DNA of 45,362 bases from Spirochaetaceae bacterium 4572_59 (GTDB lineage: Bacteria > Spirochaetota > Spirochaetia > DSM-2461). Location: positions 1-45,362 of the forward strand of contig NBMC01000020.1 in assembly GCA_002084805.1 (NCBI GenBank). The letters run 5' to 3'. Made by a program: the position numbers and the translations under genes. Below the pieces are notes generated by a model. The model was not told where the DNA came from, did no database searches, and saw only the letters and a program-made list of their open reading frames with translations. Shown here piece after piece: positions 16,738 through 25,734 of this stretch (within the stretch, counting starts at the first letter, position 1; each line of letters starts with the position of its first letter).

Positions 16738-17940
16738 TTAAGCTTCTGACTTTTTGCTATCGGGTTTTTCAGACTCAGGAGTATTTTCTTCCTCAACAGG
16801 AATCTCCTGAGGCATGGAAACGACATGGACGTCCATTTGAGGAAAGGGGATCTCAATAGCATTTTTCTTGAATTCCCGCCATATTTCCACATTGGTCCAT
16901 GAGTGAGAAAGCGCCTTCAGGGAAACATCACGAATCATAGTTCTCAGGCTCATGGATATACCTGAATCATCAAAAGAAAGAACCCGCACAACATTATCAG
17001 GTCCGTTTATCCTGTAGGGATTCTTTTTGCTAATCGATTCAAGTATGACCAAGACCTGTTCCAGATCGGTACTGTATGACACCTGAACCGTATTAACAAT
17101 AACGATCTTACGATCCGAATAAGAGTAGTTATGAACAGGCTGGTCTACAAACTGAGAGTTGGGAATAATAATATTTTCATTTTCAAAAGTTTTTATATCC
17201 GTGCTGATCAGACGTATATTATGCACGATACCATCATAACCGTTTACCAGAACCCGGTCTCCCTCTTTAATTGGCCGTGTGGAAATGATAATCAGTCCGG
17301 CAAAAAAGTTTGAAACAATACTCTGCAGACCAAAACCAAGTCCAATACCAAGCACTCCAAGCAGCACGCCAAAGATTGACAGATCCAGACCAACCACTGA
17401 CAAGCCGAAAAGAAAAACCAGAGCCATCACCACATAGCGGGTAATACTGCCGAAAGAAAACTTGCGGGCATCATCCATCCCGAGCTGATCAAAGATGGAC
17501 CGTTCCAGTAGCCTTCTGGCGGCTTTACCGGACCAGGCGGACAAATAGAAAACGGGAATCAGCATAAGCAGTGTAATGACCGAAATCTGAGTATTCCCCG
17601 AAACAAAAAATGGGGAATTCAGAATATTCAGAAAACGACTGATATAGAAATTAACCCGGCTTCCCAACAGATTTCCCACAGTAACCAGAAATCCGATTAT
17701 AATGAGTATTTTCAGACACAGACGTAAATAATGAATAATCCGTTTCTGTACATCCTTTTTCAAACGGGACAGAGAAAGAGATTTCTTTACAAGCCACTGA
17801 ATTGTAAAATATACAAGGATCATCCCGACAAAAGGCAGGACAACCTTCAACAGCAAATCCAGAATGCTGAAAGGGAAATCCAGATTTCCCAGAGAAAGAT
17901 TACTTGTTAAAAAATACCAGAGAGGCTGAAAAAAATCCAT
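16738..17940 (-). CDS. Small-conductance mechanosensitive channel (MscS family)
   Basis: 400 residues, inner-membrane. There are about five hydrophobic segments, the last being the pore helix with LLGVLGIGLGFGLQSIVSNFFAGLIII, an MscS TM3 pattern of small residues. The cytoplasmic beta domain follows with RPIKEGDRVLVNGYDGIVHNI and IIIPNSQFVDQPVHNYS. The acidic/Lys-rich tail (EENTPESEKPDSKKSEA) is extra. It opens under membrane tension and protects from osmotic down-shock. The ATG follows the pyrFE stop by one base, and the gene converges on the methyltransferase with only 2 bases between. Confidence 0.92.
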   Translation of the reverse strand: MDFFQPLWYFLTSNLSLGNLDFPFSILDLLLKVVLPFVGMILVYFTIQWLVKKSLSLSRLKKDVQKRIIHYLRLCLKILIIIGFLVTVGNLLGSRVNFYISRFLNILNSPFFVSGNTQISVITLLMLIPVFYLSAWSGKAARRLLERSIFDQLGMDDARKFSFGSITRYVVMALVFLFGLSVVGLDLSIFGVLLGVLGIGLGFGLQSIVSNFFAGLIIISTRPIKEGDRVLVNGYDGIVHNIRLISTDIKTFENENIIIPNSQFVDQPVHNYSYSDRKIVIVNTVQVSYSTDLEQVLVILESISKKNPYRINGPDNVVRVLSFDDSGISMSLRTMIRDVSLKALSHSWTNVEIWREFKKNAIEIPFPQMDVHVVSMPQEIPVEEENTPESEKPDSKKSEA

Positions 17941-17941
17941 T

Positions 17942-19363
17942 CTATTCCTTTGCGGCGTAATCCAGCATATCAGTCAACTGGTCCTCATCAATCATGCCAA
18001 GTTTATGACAGGGTTCCAGAAGTTCTGATACATGAGCATAACTGCGAAGCATAATACCGGCAGCCTCCATATCTTTGCGGCCCTGAACCCCCCTCTCCAG
18101 AAGAACAGCCAACTCTGTAACAATCAGTCCGGCATCCCTGAGGATCTCAATGGCTTCCACCTTGCTTTTCCCTGTGGTAATCAGGTCATCTAGAAGAAGA
18201 ACCTTTTCACCTTTCTTATACTCCCCTTCGATACGGTTTCCTGTACCGTGAGCCTTCATTGTCATACGGGGATAGATAAGAGGAATCCCGGTCTCAAGAG
18301 AGACAGCTGTTGCCAGAGGAAGAGCCGCTACGGGGATTCCCGCTATACGGTCACATTCCAGATCTTCTATAATTTCAGCATATCCCCTGGCGACTTCGGC
18401 CAAGAGGGCCGCATCGGAGGATACCCTTCTCAAATCGATATAAAAGGGAGATTTTTTCCCGGATTTCAGGGTGAACTCACCCAATCTGAAGCATTCGGTC
18501 TGAATCAGGCCCTTCATAATTCTGTTTTTACGGGAGTCTCTCAGGGAGTAGACTTCTCCGGAGCTGATCTGCTTCCGGGCTCCATTCAGTTTATCTCTGA
18601 AATCTCTGGCGGCAGCAGCAGGGTCCTCGACGGAAGAGATTCCGCGGGAGACATTAGGAAGGATACCCATTCCGTCGGGACGACAGCCTGCCGAAACGGC
18701 TTCCAGCATATCTCCGCCCTGTGCCCCGATTCCGGGAGTCAGAAACCATGTATCAGGACAGGCCTGACGAACTTTCCGCAGGGCCTGCGTATCGTTTCCG
18801 GCAACAACAAGACCAACTTGACTTCCCCAGGAGATACACTCTTTAGCAGTAGCAATATACAGATCTTCCATTACATTTCCTGGCTTTTTAACCTGCAGGT
18901 CCTGAATGGCTCCTGCTCCGGGATTCGTTGTCCGGCAGAGGAGAAAAACAGCATGCTGACTGCCCTTTGCCAGGAAGGGATCAACCGCATCCCGGCCCAT
19001 ATAGGGAGAAAGGGTAACCGCATCGGCCTTATAGAAATCTATCAGGGAGTCTGCATAAGCCTGAGCGGTAGATCCGATATCATTTCTCTTGGCATCGATT
19101 AAAACAGGAACTTCACGGGGTATAAATGTAAGGGTTTCCTGAAGAGCCTTCAGGCCTTCGGGGCCGAATACCTCATAAAAGGCAATATTCGGTTTATAGC
19201 AAACTGTATAGGGAAGGGTCGCTTCAATAATTCGTTTATTCTGTTCAACAATCGACCTGTGAGCATTACCGGGAGACCTGGAATCTACACGGGGATCCAG
19301 TCCCACACAGAGAAGACTCTCTTTTTCCTGACATACTTTTTCCAATTTTTCAAAAAAATTCAT
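17942..19363 (-). CDS. Fused orotidine-5'-phosphate decarboxylase / orotate phosphoribosyltransferase (PyrF-PyrE)
   Basis: 473 residues covering the last two steps to UMP. Residues 1-275 are a type-2 PyrF: LCVGLDPR near the start, VCYKPNIAFYE, the catalytic VLIDAKRNDIGSTAQAY, and LTPGIGAQGGD. Residues 285-473 are PyrE: FTLKSGKKSPFYIDLR, GIPVAALPLATAVSLETGIP, and the PRPP loop VLLLDDLITTGKSKVEA. The order ODC then OPRT is the reverse of animal UMP synthase. No other pyr gene is near. mscS follows immediately on the same strand. A candidate promoter is at 19422-19450. Confidence 0.94.
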   Translation of the reverse strand: MNFFEKLEKVCQEKESLLCVGLDPRVDSRSPGNAHRSIVEQNKRIIEATLPYTVCYKPNIAFYEVFGPEGLKALQETLTFIPREVPVLIDAKRNDIGSTAQAYADSLIDFYKADAVTLSPYMGRDAVDPFLAKGSQHAVFLLCRTTNPGAGAIQDLQVKKPGNVMEDLYIATAKECISWGSQVGLVVAGNDTQALRKVRQACPDTWFLTPGIGAQGGDMLEAVSAGCRPDGMGILPNVSRGISSVEDPAAAARDFRDKLNGARKQISSGEVYSLRDSRKNRIMKGLIQTECFRLGEFTLKSGKKSPFYIDLRRVSSDAALLAEVARGYAEIIEDLECDRIAGIPVAALPLATAVSLETGIPLIYPRMTMKAHGTGNRIEGEYKKGEKVLLLDDLITTGKSKVEAIEILRDAGLIVTELAVLLERGVQGRKDMEAAGIMLRSYAHVSELLEPCHKLGMIDEDQLTDMLDYAAKE

Positions 19364-19421
19364 TTGCTATTCTCCGGATATTCCTGCCGCAACTCGGGCA
19401 TTATTTGACTAAATCATCTTC

Positions 19422-19450
19422 ATTATATTCTTTAAGAGCTTGTCTGACCA
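19422..19450 (-). promoter_or_regulatory. Candidate promoter of the pyrFE fusion gene
   Basis: On the minus strand TGGTCA (19445-19450), 17-base spacer, perfect TATAAT (19422-19427), about 60 bases before the ATG at 19363. The -35 box matches four of six. Confidence 0.45.
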
Positions 19451-19487
19451 GTATCTTTTTCAAATGAATTATATACCCAGTCCATAG

Positions 19488-19517
19488 GAAAAAGGCCGGA
19501 CTTCAAAGCCCGGCCTT
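19488..19517 (-). terminator. Rho-independent terminator of the GH13 phosphorylase gene
   Basis: On the minus strand AAAGGCCGGGCTT pairs with AAGTCCGGCCTTT, followed by further T. It lies 22 bases after the stop codon at 19539. Confidence 0.85.
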
Positions 19518-19538
19518 TCTATCAAATCATCTTCAAAA

Positions 19539-21266
19539 TCAGAATTTAACCCACATGACCTCATAGGGCTCAAGGGTTATGGTCCAGCTGTTATCTTCCA
19601 CTTCAATAGAGCTGCCACCCTCTGTCAGGCAGTCAAACTCATCACGCAGAGGAAGCGGACAGTTGCGGCCATCAAGAGTCATATGCAGGCGACGTCTTGA
19701 ACTGTTCTGCAGGCAGAGAATCGATTCACTGCCATCATAGGCAGTTCTGACCAGGGCAAAGACTTCCGGATCCAGTTTCAGAATATACTGGGGAGATGTG
19801 GGATCAAAAGCCTTATGAGCCCTTCTGATCTTCAGCAACTCTTTAAAGTCAGCGTATATCAACTGTCTAAGAGACCCCTCTTCCTCCAGTTCCGCCACAA
19901 GTTGATCACTATTCAGTTTTTCGCGGTTGATCCGCCGCTTTATTCCTGATTCAGCAACACCGTCCTGCCAGTTTCCCGAGCCTAAAAGACTGTGAATATA
20001 AATTCCCGGAACTCCGGACAAACAGAGCATGACCGCCTGGGAGGAAACAAACTGCATAGCCTTCAGCTTTAGCGGTAGGTCGGGGTGAACAATGGCATCC
20101 CTGTAGTTAATATTCATCTCATAGGGCATTTCACCACCATCGGGAGTAGCCTTATAGGAAATACGGCCACCCCTTTCTTTCACCACTTCAATCATATGAT
20201 CAAGTTCATCATCATTAAGATATCCCCTGGCTCCCAAAACACCGATTCCATCATGAGACGACATAAAATTGAAGTAGCTATGTTCATCGTTGATTTCCGG
20301 CAGAGAGGCGGCCCACTCAGTCAGATGAGTCGCGTTTTCCCTGATAAATGCCTCAAGAGTCAGGGGGGGCAGGGTAAACTGATACACCATATGGGCTTCG
20401 TTGAAACCCTCTCCAAAATAGGAAATATTCTCAACATAGGGAACATTTGTCTCTGTCAAAAGAACCACATGAGAAGCCGCTTCATTCAGAATAGAACGAA
20501 AAAGCTGCACCATGGCATGAGTTTTCTCATGATGCATACAGGAGGTCCCTATTTCCTTCCAGAGAAAACCGATGGCATCAAGACGGATAATTTTGGCTCC
20601 CCGGGCAATATAAAAGAGAATAATATCCACAAATTCCAGAAATACATCAGGCTGAGAAAAGTTCAAGTCAACCTGATCTTCACTGAAAGTAGTCCACACA
20701 TGTTTTTTTCCCTCTGATGTATCAAACTCCGTAAGAAGAGGAAGAGCCCGGGGCCGAAATACAGAAGACAGATCAGTAGAGGGATCTATGGTATGAAAAT
20801 AATTCTTATATTTGCTGTCTCCCTTAAGAAAATTCTTGAACCATTCACTCTCTGCACTGCAGTGATTGAGAACCACGTCAAACATCAGCTGAAATTTTTC
20901 TCCCAGTCTGGACATATCATCCCAGTCTCCCAGATCGGGATCTATTTTACGGTAGTCAATAACGGAAAAACCGTCATCCGATGAATAGGGCGAAAAGGGA
21001 AGAATATGTATACCCGACACCATCTCCTGCAACCACTGATCGGCAAATCCTTTCATAGTCTTAAGAGGGGCTTCCCCCTCTTTTCTGATGGAGTCTCCAT
21101 ATGTGATCATGATCACATCCCTTTCATCCAGAGGAAGCTTTTTCTTTACCTGACCTCGGGAAGGAATCATCGCGTTCCACTGTTCAAGCAACAGATCAAG
21201 GCGCTTCAGTACTTCTTCACCCTGATCGCCATAAAGGAAGGTTATGAGTTGTTCTTTTGTTTTCAT
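19539..21266 (-). CDS. GH13_18 sugar phosphorylase (sucrose- or glucosylglycerate-phosphorylase type)
   Basis: 575 residues, no signal peptide, cytoplasmic. The GH13 regions are readable: FDVVLNHCSAES (region I), IIRLDAIGFLWKEIGTSCMH with the nucleophile Asp (region II), LLTETNVPY with the acid/base Glu (region III), and FMSSHDGIGVLGARG (region IV). The W/KE(I/A)GTSC run and HDGIGV are typical of subfamily 18, which phosphorolyses alpha-glucosides to glucose 1-phosphate. The acceptor loop after HDGIGV (LGARGYLND) differs from classical sucrose phosphorylase and looks more like glucosylglycerate-type enzymes, so the donor sugar is uncertain. A single gene with its own terminator; no sugar transporter is adjacent. 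Confidence 0.85.
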   Translation of the reverse strand: MKTKEQLITFLYGDQGEEVLKRLDLLLEQWNAMIPSRGQVKKKLPLDERDVIMITYGDSIRKEGEAPLKTMKGFADQWLQEMVSGIHILPFSPYSSDDGFSVIDYRKIDPDLGDWDDMSRLGEKFQLMFDVVLNHCSAESEWFKNFLKGDSKYKNYFHTIDPSTDLSSVFRPRALPLLTEFDTSEGKKHVWTTFSEDQVDLNFSQPDVFLEFVDIILFYIARGAKIIRLDAIGFLWKEIGTSCMHHEKTHAMVQLFRSILNEAASHVVLLTETNVPYVENISYFGEGFNEAHMVYQFTLPPLTLEAFIRENATHLTEWAASLPEINDEHSYFNFMSSHDGIGVLGARGYLNDDELDHMIEVVKERGGRISYKATPDGGEMPYEMNINYRDAIVHPDLPLKLKAMQFVSSQAVMLCLSGVPGIYIHSLLGSGNWQDGVAESGIKRRINREKLNSDQLVAELEEEGSLRQLIYADFKELLKIRRAHKAFDPTSPQYILKLDPEVFALVRTAYDGSESILCLQNSSRRRLHMTLDGRNCPLPLRDEFDCLTEGGSSIEVEDNSWTITLEPYEVMWVKF

Positions 21267-21356
21267 GCTTTAATTATATTACATAAAATCTGGATATTCT
21301 CATCAATTCATCTCAATCATTTGTTTTAATACACAGCATTACTTTATCGGACATTA

Positions 21357-21371
21357 AAACCCTCAGGGTTT
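21357..21371 (-). terminator. Possible weak terminator of the ECF/SAM-hydrolase operon
   Basis: AAACCC-N3-GGGTTT (21357-21371) overlaps the stop codon of the last gene and is followed on the minus strand by only four T. The stem is short, so this is tentative. Confidence 0.3.
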
Positions 21372-22212
21372 ATTTCATTTTTTTAAACTCAATTTCCCAA
21401 TGCTGACCGGTCCCGATATTATAGGCCTTGGCAAAGTTACCCTGATTGATGGCAATAGCCATATTGTAAACAGAATTGACGTAAATAATCTGCTCACTGG
21501 GATATACATCGGCAAAGGAACGTCCATACACAATTCTGTTATTGTAGGCCGTTTTATTGCCGTTCCGGATCATGACTTCCACGGTATCCCCATGTTTGAA
21601 ACCGGCACTGACAAATACATCCCGTGGGACATTTGTCCAGAGGCTTCCAAAACGGACATCCAGAATATCGATGGTTCCCTTCACGGAATTATCTGTCTTG
21701 ACAACTTCTCCCACAGCAAGTTCTGTAACATCTGCCAGTGTAACAATCTCACCGACCTGTTCGAAACTTATTGTACCTGAAGCCAGCTTGGCCCCTGTAT
21801 TGGCATAAACATCCCGCCCATGAAAGGTATAGGAATACTCGGTGTCTTCACGGCGGTGTTTTGTCTCATCAATTTCCCGCACTTCTCTCAGTCCCACATA
21901 TTTTTTCATATGAGTCAAAGTTCCATTATTGGGAGTTACGATATAGTGACCATTCACTGTTTCGGCAACCACACTCAGTCTTTTAGAACCGACTCCCGGA
22001 TCGACAACAGAGACAAAAACAGTTCCTTTGGGCCAATATTCAGTAGTCTGAAACAGACGGTAGGATGCTTCCCAGATGCTGTACTGGGGGATATCATGGG
22101 TCAGATCAAAAATCTTCAGACTGTCATCCACAACATTGGCAACACCATGCATGGCAGAGACAGCGCCATCCACCAGTCCAAAATCACTCTGAAATACAAT
22201 AAGTTTGTTCAT
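21370..22212 (-). CDS. SAM hydrolase (DUF62, S-adenosylmethionine hydroxide adenosyltransferase), copy 1
   Basis: 280 residues. The family cleaves S-adenosylmethionine with water to adenosine and methionine; relatives use chloride or fluoride. Conserved residues are in place: FQSDFG near the start, SVVDPGVGSKR with the Asp and Arg of the active site, TPNNGTLTHM, and TFHGRDV with the His. It is the last of five co-directional genes, 38 bases behind its paralogue, and a GAAGGAG site precedes the ATG. Its place with an ECF importer suggests its substrate or product is what the importer handles. Confidence 0.85.
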   Translation of the reverse strand: MNKLIVFQSDFGLVDGAVSAMHGVANVVDDSLKIFDLTHDIPQYSIWEASYRLFQTTEYWPKGTVFVSVVDPGVGSKRLSVVAETVNGHYIVTPNNGTLTHMKKYVGLREVREIDETKHRREDTEYSYTFHGRDVYANTGAKLASGTISFEQVGEIVTLADVTELAVGEVVKTDNSVKGTIDILDVRFGSLWTNVPRDVFVSAGFKHGDTVEVMIRNGNKTAYNNRIVYGRSFADVYPSEQIIYVNSVYNMAIAINQGNFAKAYNIGTGQHWEIEFKKMK

Positions 22213-22250
22213 TTCAAATTCTCCTTCTTCTTTTACATTTAATTGAAAGC

Positions 22251-23102
22251 TTAGGACCTACGGGTAAATTCAACGATCCAGTCCGAACCGTAACCAAGAT
22301 TATATTGCTCACTGAAACTGCCTTGAGAGACAGCTAAAGAGATTTTCATAAGTTCATTATTATAGATCATAGGATTCCCCTTCTCCGCAAATCCGAAGGA
22401 TTTATGGAAGAGAAGTTTATCGGAAAACTTCTCTTCCCCATGGTGAAAGATTTTCAGATCAAGATAATCACCGAATTCAAACCCGGCCGACTTAAAGTCC
22501 ACCAGAGGGATATTGGTCCAGAGATTTCCGAAATTGGGATCATTGATTTCAAAAATACCGGAAACTTTGTTATCTTCAACACTGGGTTCCAGAATTGGAA
22601 AGCGCAGGATCCCGCTATTGGGATATAGAGGACCAACCTGCTCAAAATTGATAATGCCTGATGCCAGTTTTGCGGCACAGTAGGAAAAAAGATCCCGCCC
22701 GTGAAAGATACTGACGTCCTCGGTATCCTTTCCCTTCAGCCGATTGACAGTTTCATCAATTTCTCGGATCTCTTTAATCCCGAAGACTGCGTCTACATGG
22801 GTCAGAGAACCATTATCAGGTGTGACTATATAATATCCGTTTTCTGTCAGGGCAACTGATGCTTTACGGGGTGTCCCCACTCCCGGATCAACAACTGAGA
22901 CAAAGACAGTCCCCCGGGGCCAGAATTTCATAGACTGATACAGACGGTAGGAGGCACTCCATGTATCAAACTGGGGTATCTCATGGGTTCCTGTAATAAT
23001 TTCAAGAGAACGGTCTACACTCTTCACCACTCCGTACATGGAACAGACAGCGCCCTCCTTATAGGTAAAATCTGTCTGGAATACCAGCATTGCTTTTCCC
23101 AT
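22251..23102 (-). CDS. SAM hydrolase (DUF62) paralogue, copy 2
   Basis: About 283 residues from the ATG at 23102 (MGKAMLVFQTDF), with AAGGAG just before it; a longer reading from 23228 would overlap ecfT. It is clearly related to the neighbouring copy along its length: FQTDFTYKEGAVCSM, SVVDPGVGTPR, TPDNGSLTHV, SIFHGRDLF. The active-site Asp, Arg and His are kept, so both copies may be active. The two differ most in the second half (residues about 170-250), which includes the C-terminal barrel domain. They may form a heteromer or have split specificities; the sequence alone does not decide. Confidence 0.85.
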   Translation of the reverse strand: MGKAMLVFQTDFTYKEGAVCSMYGVVKSVDRSLEIITGTHEIPQFDTWSASYRLYQSMKFWPRGTVFVSVVDPGVGTPRKASVALTENGYYIVTPDNGSLTHVDAVFGIKEIREIDETVNRLKGKDTEDVSIFHGRDLFSYCAAKLASGIINFEQVGPLYPNSGILRFPILEPSVEDNKVSGIFEINDPNFGNLWTNIPLVDFKSAGFEFGDYLDLKIFHHGEEKFSDKLLFHKSFGFAEKGNPMIYNNELMKISLAVSQGSFSEQYNLGYGSDWIVEFTRRS

Positions 23103-23121
23103 AATATGACTCCTTATTAAA

Positions 23122-23961
23122 TTAACCCTGTAAAAAGGGATTGTAAAATCTTCCGTGATTGATAAAGGCAGAGACAGCAACAGTTCCCAGAAAAATCGTG
23201 ATAGAAATAACAATGGCAATAACATCACCCGGAGAGATCTTCTTCTTACTGAACCAGCTTCGTTTTTTATGCTTACCGAAGCCTCTCAGATCCATAGCAT
23301 TACTGATCAGTTCAATTCTGTCCAGAGTGGAAAAAACCAGAGGGATCATAATAAGCAGAGCATTCTTGACTCTGCTTGTAAATTTGGCTTTTTTAGATAT
23401 ATCGAGACCCCGAGCCTGCTGAGACAGGCTGATATTCCTATATTCTCTCTGAATATCCGGAAAATAGCGAAGAGTAAGAGAGACGGCATAGGCAGCCTTA
23501 TAATGTACACCAACTCCGTTCAGAGCAGAGGCAAATTCACTGGGATTGGTTGTCAATAAAAATGTTATACCCAGAGGGATCACAGAAGCATATTTAAACA
23601 ATTTTGTAATCTGATAGAAAAGCTGTTCCTGAGTCAAAATATAGGGTCCGATTATATCTACAATAACATGACGGGTTCTGTAGATTTTAACTCCCTCTTC
23701 AGGAGAGAAAAAAAACGTGATAATCGCATTTGTAACGATAAAAACAGCTACATAGATGACCATGACTTTGATCTGTGAAAATTTAATCCGAGACAGTTTC
23801 ATCACATAAATTGAGAATGCCATAACCGGGAGGATAACTCTGATATCGTAACTGAACATAACGGCAAAGGTCAGAAGAAGAAAAGCCATAAGCTTGGTCA
23901 GACCAGAGAGCCTGTGAATGGGTGTATCTATAAAATTATAGGAAAATAATTTACTGCTCAA
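23122..23961 (-). CDS. ecfT: ECF transporter transmembrane component EcfT (CbiQ family)
   Basis: About 279 residues if it starts at the TTG at 23959-23961, which has GAAGG eight bases before it and overlaps the ATPase stop by 11 bases. The nearest ATGs (24015, 24030) would overlap the ATPase by 65-80 bases with no better site. Several membrane segments lie in the first 140 residues and one at the end. The coupling helices carry both Ala-Arg-Gly-type motifs that contact the ATPases: SQQARGLDI and AMDLRGFG. EcfT joins the S component to the ATPases in group II ECF importers. Confidence 0.88.
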   Translation of the reverse strand: MSSKLFSYNFIDTPIHRLSGLTKLMAFLLLTFAVMFSYDIRVILPVMAFSIYVMKLSRIKFSQIKVMVIYVAVFIVTNAIITFFFSPEEGVKIYRTRHVIVDIIGPYILTQEQLFYQITKLFKYASVIPLGITFLLTTNPSEFASALNGVGVHYKAAYAVSLTLRYFPDIQREYRNISLSQQARGLDISKKAKFTSRVKNALLIMIPLVFSTLDRIELISNAMDLRGFGKHKKRSWFSKKKISPGDVIAIVISITIFLGTVAVSAFINHGRFYNPFLQG

Positions 23962-25666
23962 TGGCTCGTACCTTCTTTTCAAAATCAATAAAATTCTGTA
24001 CAAATGCGGTTCCATCTGCAATCCCGACACTCTGGCTCAGCTGATACAGTGAAGTTTCTTTCAGATTCGCCTGCTCAATAATTTCAGGATCAGTGAGAAT
24101 ATCACTGGGTCTGGCATCGGCAATCTTTTTACCACCTGAAATAACAATGGCTCTACTGGCATATTCCAACATCAGATGCATATCATGGGTGATCAGAATA
24201 ATAGCGACTCCAAGCCGATTTATTTCATTAACGAATTCCATAATCTGAGTATAATGTTTGAAATCCTGTCCTGCTGTCGGTTCATCAAGAATTATAATTT
24301 CCGGATTAAGGACCAGAATGGAAGCGATGGTAACTCGCTTTTTCTGACCAAAACTGAGAGCTGCAATCGGCCATTTTCTAAAAGGAGCCAGACCGCAGAC
24401 TTTAAGGACTTTCTCAACACGTTCGGCAATCTCATCCTCTTCAATATTTCTGAGCCTCAAACCGAGAGCGACTTCGTCATAAATCAGAGCCTTGGATATC
24501 ATCTGATTGGGATTCTGCATGACTACAGCGATTTTCTCAGCCCGTTCTTTGATGGTCAGATCACTCATATCCTCACCTAGATAGGAGATGGTTCCCTTCG
24601 ATTCCTTTTCAAAACCCGAAACAAGTCTGGACAAAGTTGATTTTCCGGCACCATTTTTACCGACAATGGCTATAAGTTCACCCTTTTCAAGTTTAAAACT
24701 GACATCATCGATAATTGGCCTGACCCCATCATATGAAAAACTTATATTTTGAAGTTCCAGCAGGGTATCCTGTTTTTCTGCAGGCTGATCCGCAACGACT
24801 GTGGCATTCCAGTCTTGAAGAGCCCTCTGAATGGCTTCTATCTGCAGGCTTTCAATATGCCCGGCCCTTAGCTGTTTCGTCACATCTACACCGGCATATT
24901 TCAGGGCTGTTACATAAAGGGGTTCACGGATTCCATTGTCGATAAGCACAGGGGACGCCATCAGAGTATCGGCATCCATATCGGCCAGAATATACCCATC
25001 ACTCATCAGGATTACCCTATCGATATTCCTATGTAAAACATCTTCGAGCCTGTGTTCTATAATAATAATTGTTTTATCAGTATCTTTATGGATATCATCG
25101 ATGATCTCGATGGCTGCTTTTCCGGTGGCTGGATCCAAATTGGCCAGAGGTTCGTCAAAAAGAAGGATATCCACATCATCAACAAGGACACCCGCCAGGG
25201 ATGTTCGCTGTTTCTGTCCCCCGGAAAGTTCATAGGGAGAGGATGAATGGAAACTCTCCATATCCACCATTACGGCGGCCTTATGAACACGCTCTTTCAT
25301 TTCAAGCTGGGGGATATTATCGTTCTCAAGGGCGAAGGCAATGTCTTCATACACAGAAAGACCGACGAATTGACCATCTGGATCCTGCAGGACAGTACCC
25401 AGGATTTTTGAGAGCTTAAAGATATCCATATTCTGGGTTTCCTGACCCAGGATCTTTAAACTACCTGTAATCTCGCCATTATATGAAAAGGGGATAAGAC
25501 CGTTAAGGCAGTGCCCCAGGGTGCTTTTACCGCTGCCACTGGGTCCTACAATAAGAATCTTTTCCCCTTTTTTTATGGAAAGGTTGATATTATGAAGAGT
25601 CGGTTTCGCCTGAGTAAAGTATTGAAAATTAAAATCACTGAACTCAATAATATTTTCTTTACTCAC
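23951..25666 (-). CDS. Fused double ECF ATPase (EcfA-EcfA')
   Basis: 571 residues with two ABC ATPase domains. First: Walker A GPSGSGKSTLGH, Q-loop TVLQDPDGQFV, signature LSGGQKQR, Walker B ILLFDEPLANLDP. Second (from about 300): GKNGAGKSTLSR, VMQNPNQMI, signature LSFGQKKR, Walker B IIILDEPTAGQD. Both keep the catalytic Glu and switch His, so both sites should hydrolyse ATP. Fusion of the two ATPases is usual in the UPF0397-linked ECF systems. It lies between the S component (68 bases upstream) and ecfT (overlapping). Confidence 0.95.
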   Translation of the reverse strand: MSKENIIEFSDFNFQYFTQAKPTLHNINLSIKKGEKILIVGPSGSGKSTLGHCLNGLIPFSYNGEITGSLKILGQETQNMDIFKLSKILGTVLQDPDGQFVGLSVYEDIAFALENDNIPQLEMKERVHKAAVMVDMESFHSSSPYELSGGQKQRTSLAGVLVDDVDILLFDEPLANLDPATGKAAIEIIDDIHKDTDKTIIIIEHRLEDVLHRNIDRVILMSDGYILADMDADTLMASPVLIDNGIREPLYVTALKYAGVDVTKQLRAGHIESLQIEAIQRALQDWNATVVADQPAEKQDTLLELQNISFSYDGVRPIIDDVSFKLEKGELIAIVGKNGAGKSTLSRLVSGFEKESKGTISYLGEDMSDLTIKERAEKIAVVMQNPNQMISKALIYDEVALGLRLRNIEEDEIAERVEKVLKVCGLAPFRKWPIAALSFGQKKRVTIASILVLNPEIIILDEPTAGQDFKHYTQIMEFVNEINRLGVAIILITHDMHLMLEYASRAIVISGGKKIADARPSDILTDPEIIEQANLKETSLYQLSQSVGIADGTAFVQNFIDFEKKVRAIEQ

Positions 25667-25734
25667 GGAAACCTCTTCTTAAAAAAATTTTTACTTATTT
25701 ATTATGAACTCTAAATGTCAATTCTTATTGTCAA

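Noticed and set aside
18248..19102. 284-codon plus-strand frame opposite pyrFE
   Set aside because: It lies fully inside the PyrF-PyrE gene, and its translation shows low-quality composition without domain motifs.
21370..23102. DUF62 genes as fluorinases or chlorinases
   Set aside because: No halogenated-metabolite genes are near and the motifs fit the common hydrolase group; specificity cannot be read by eye.
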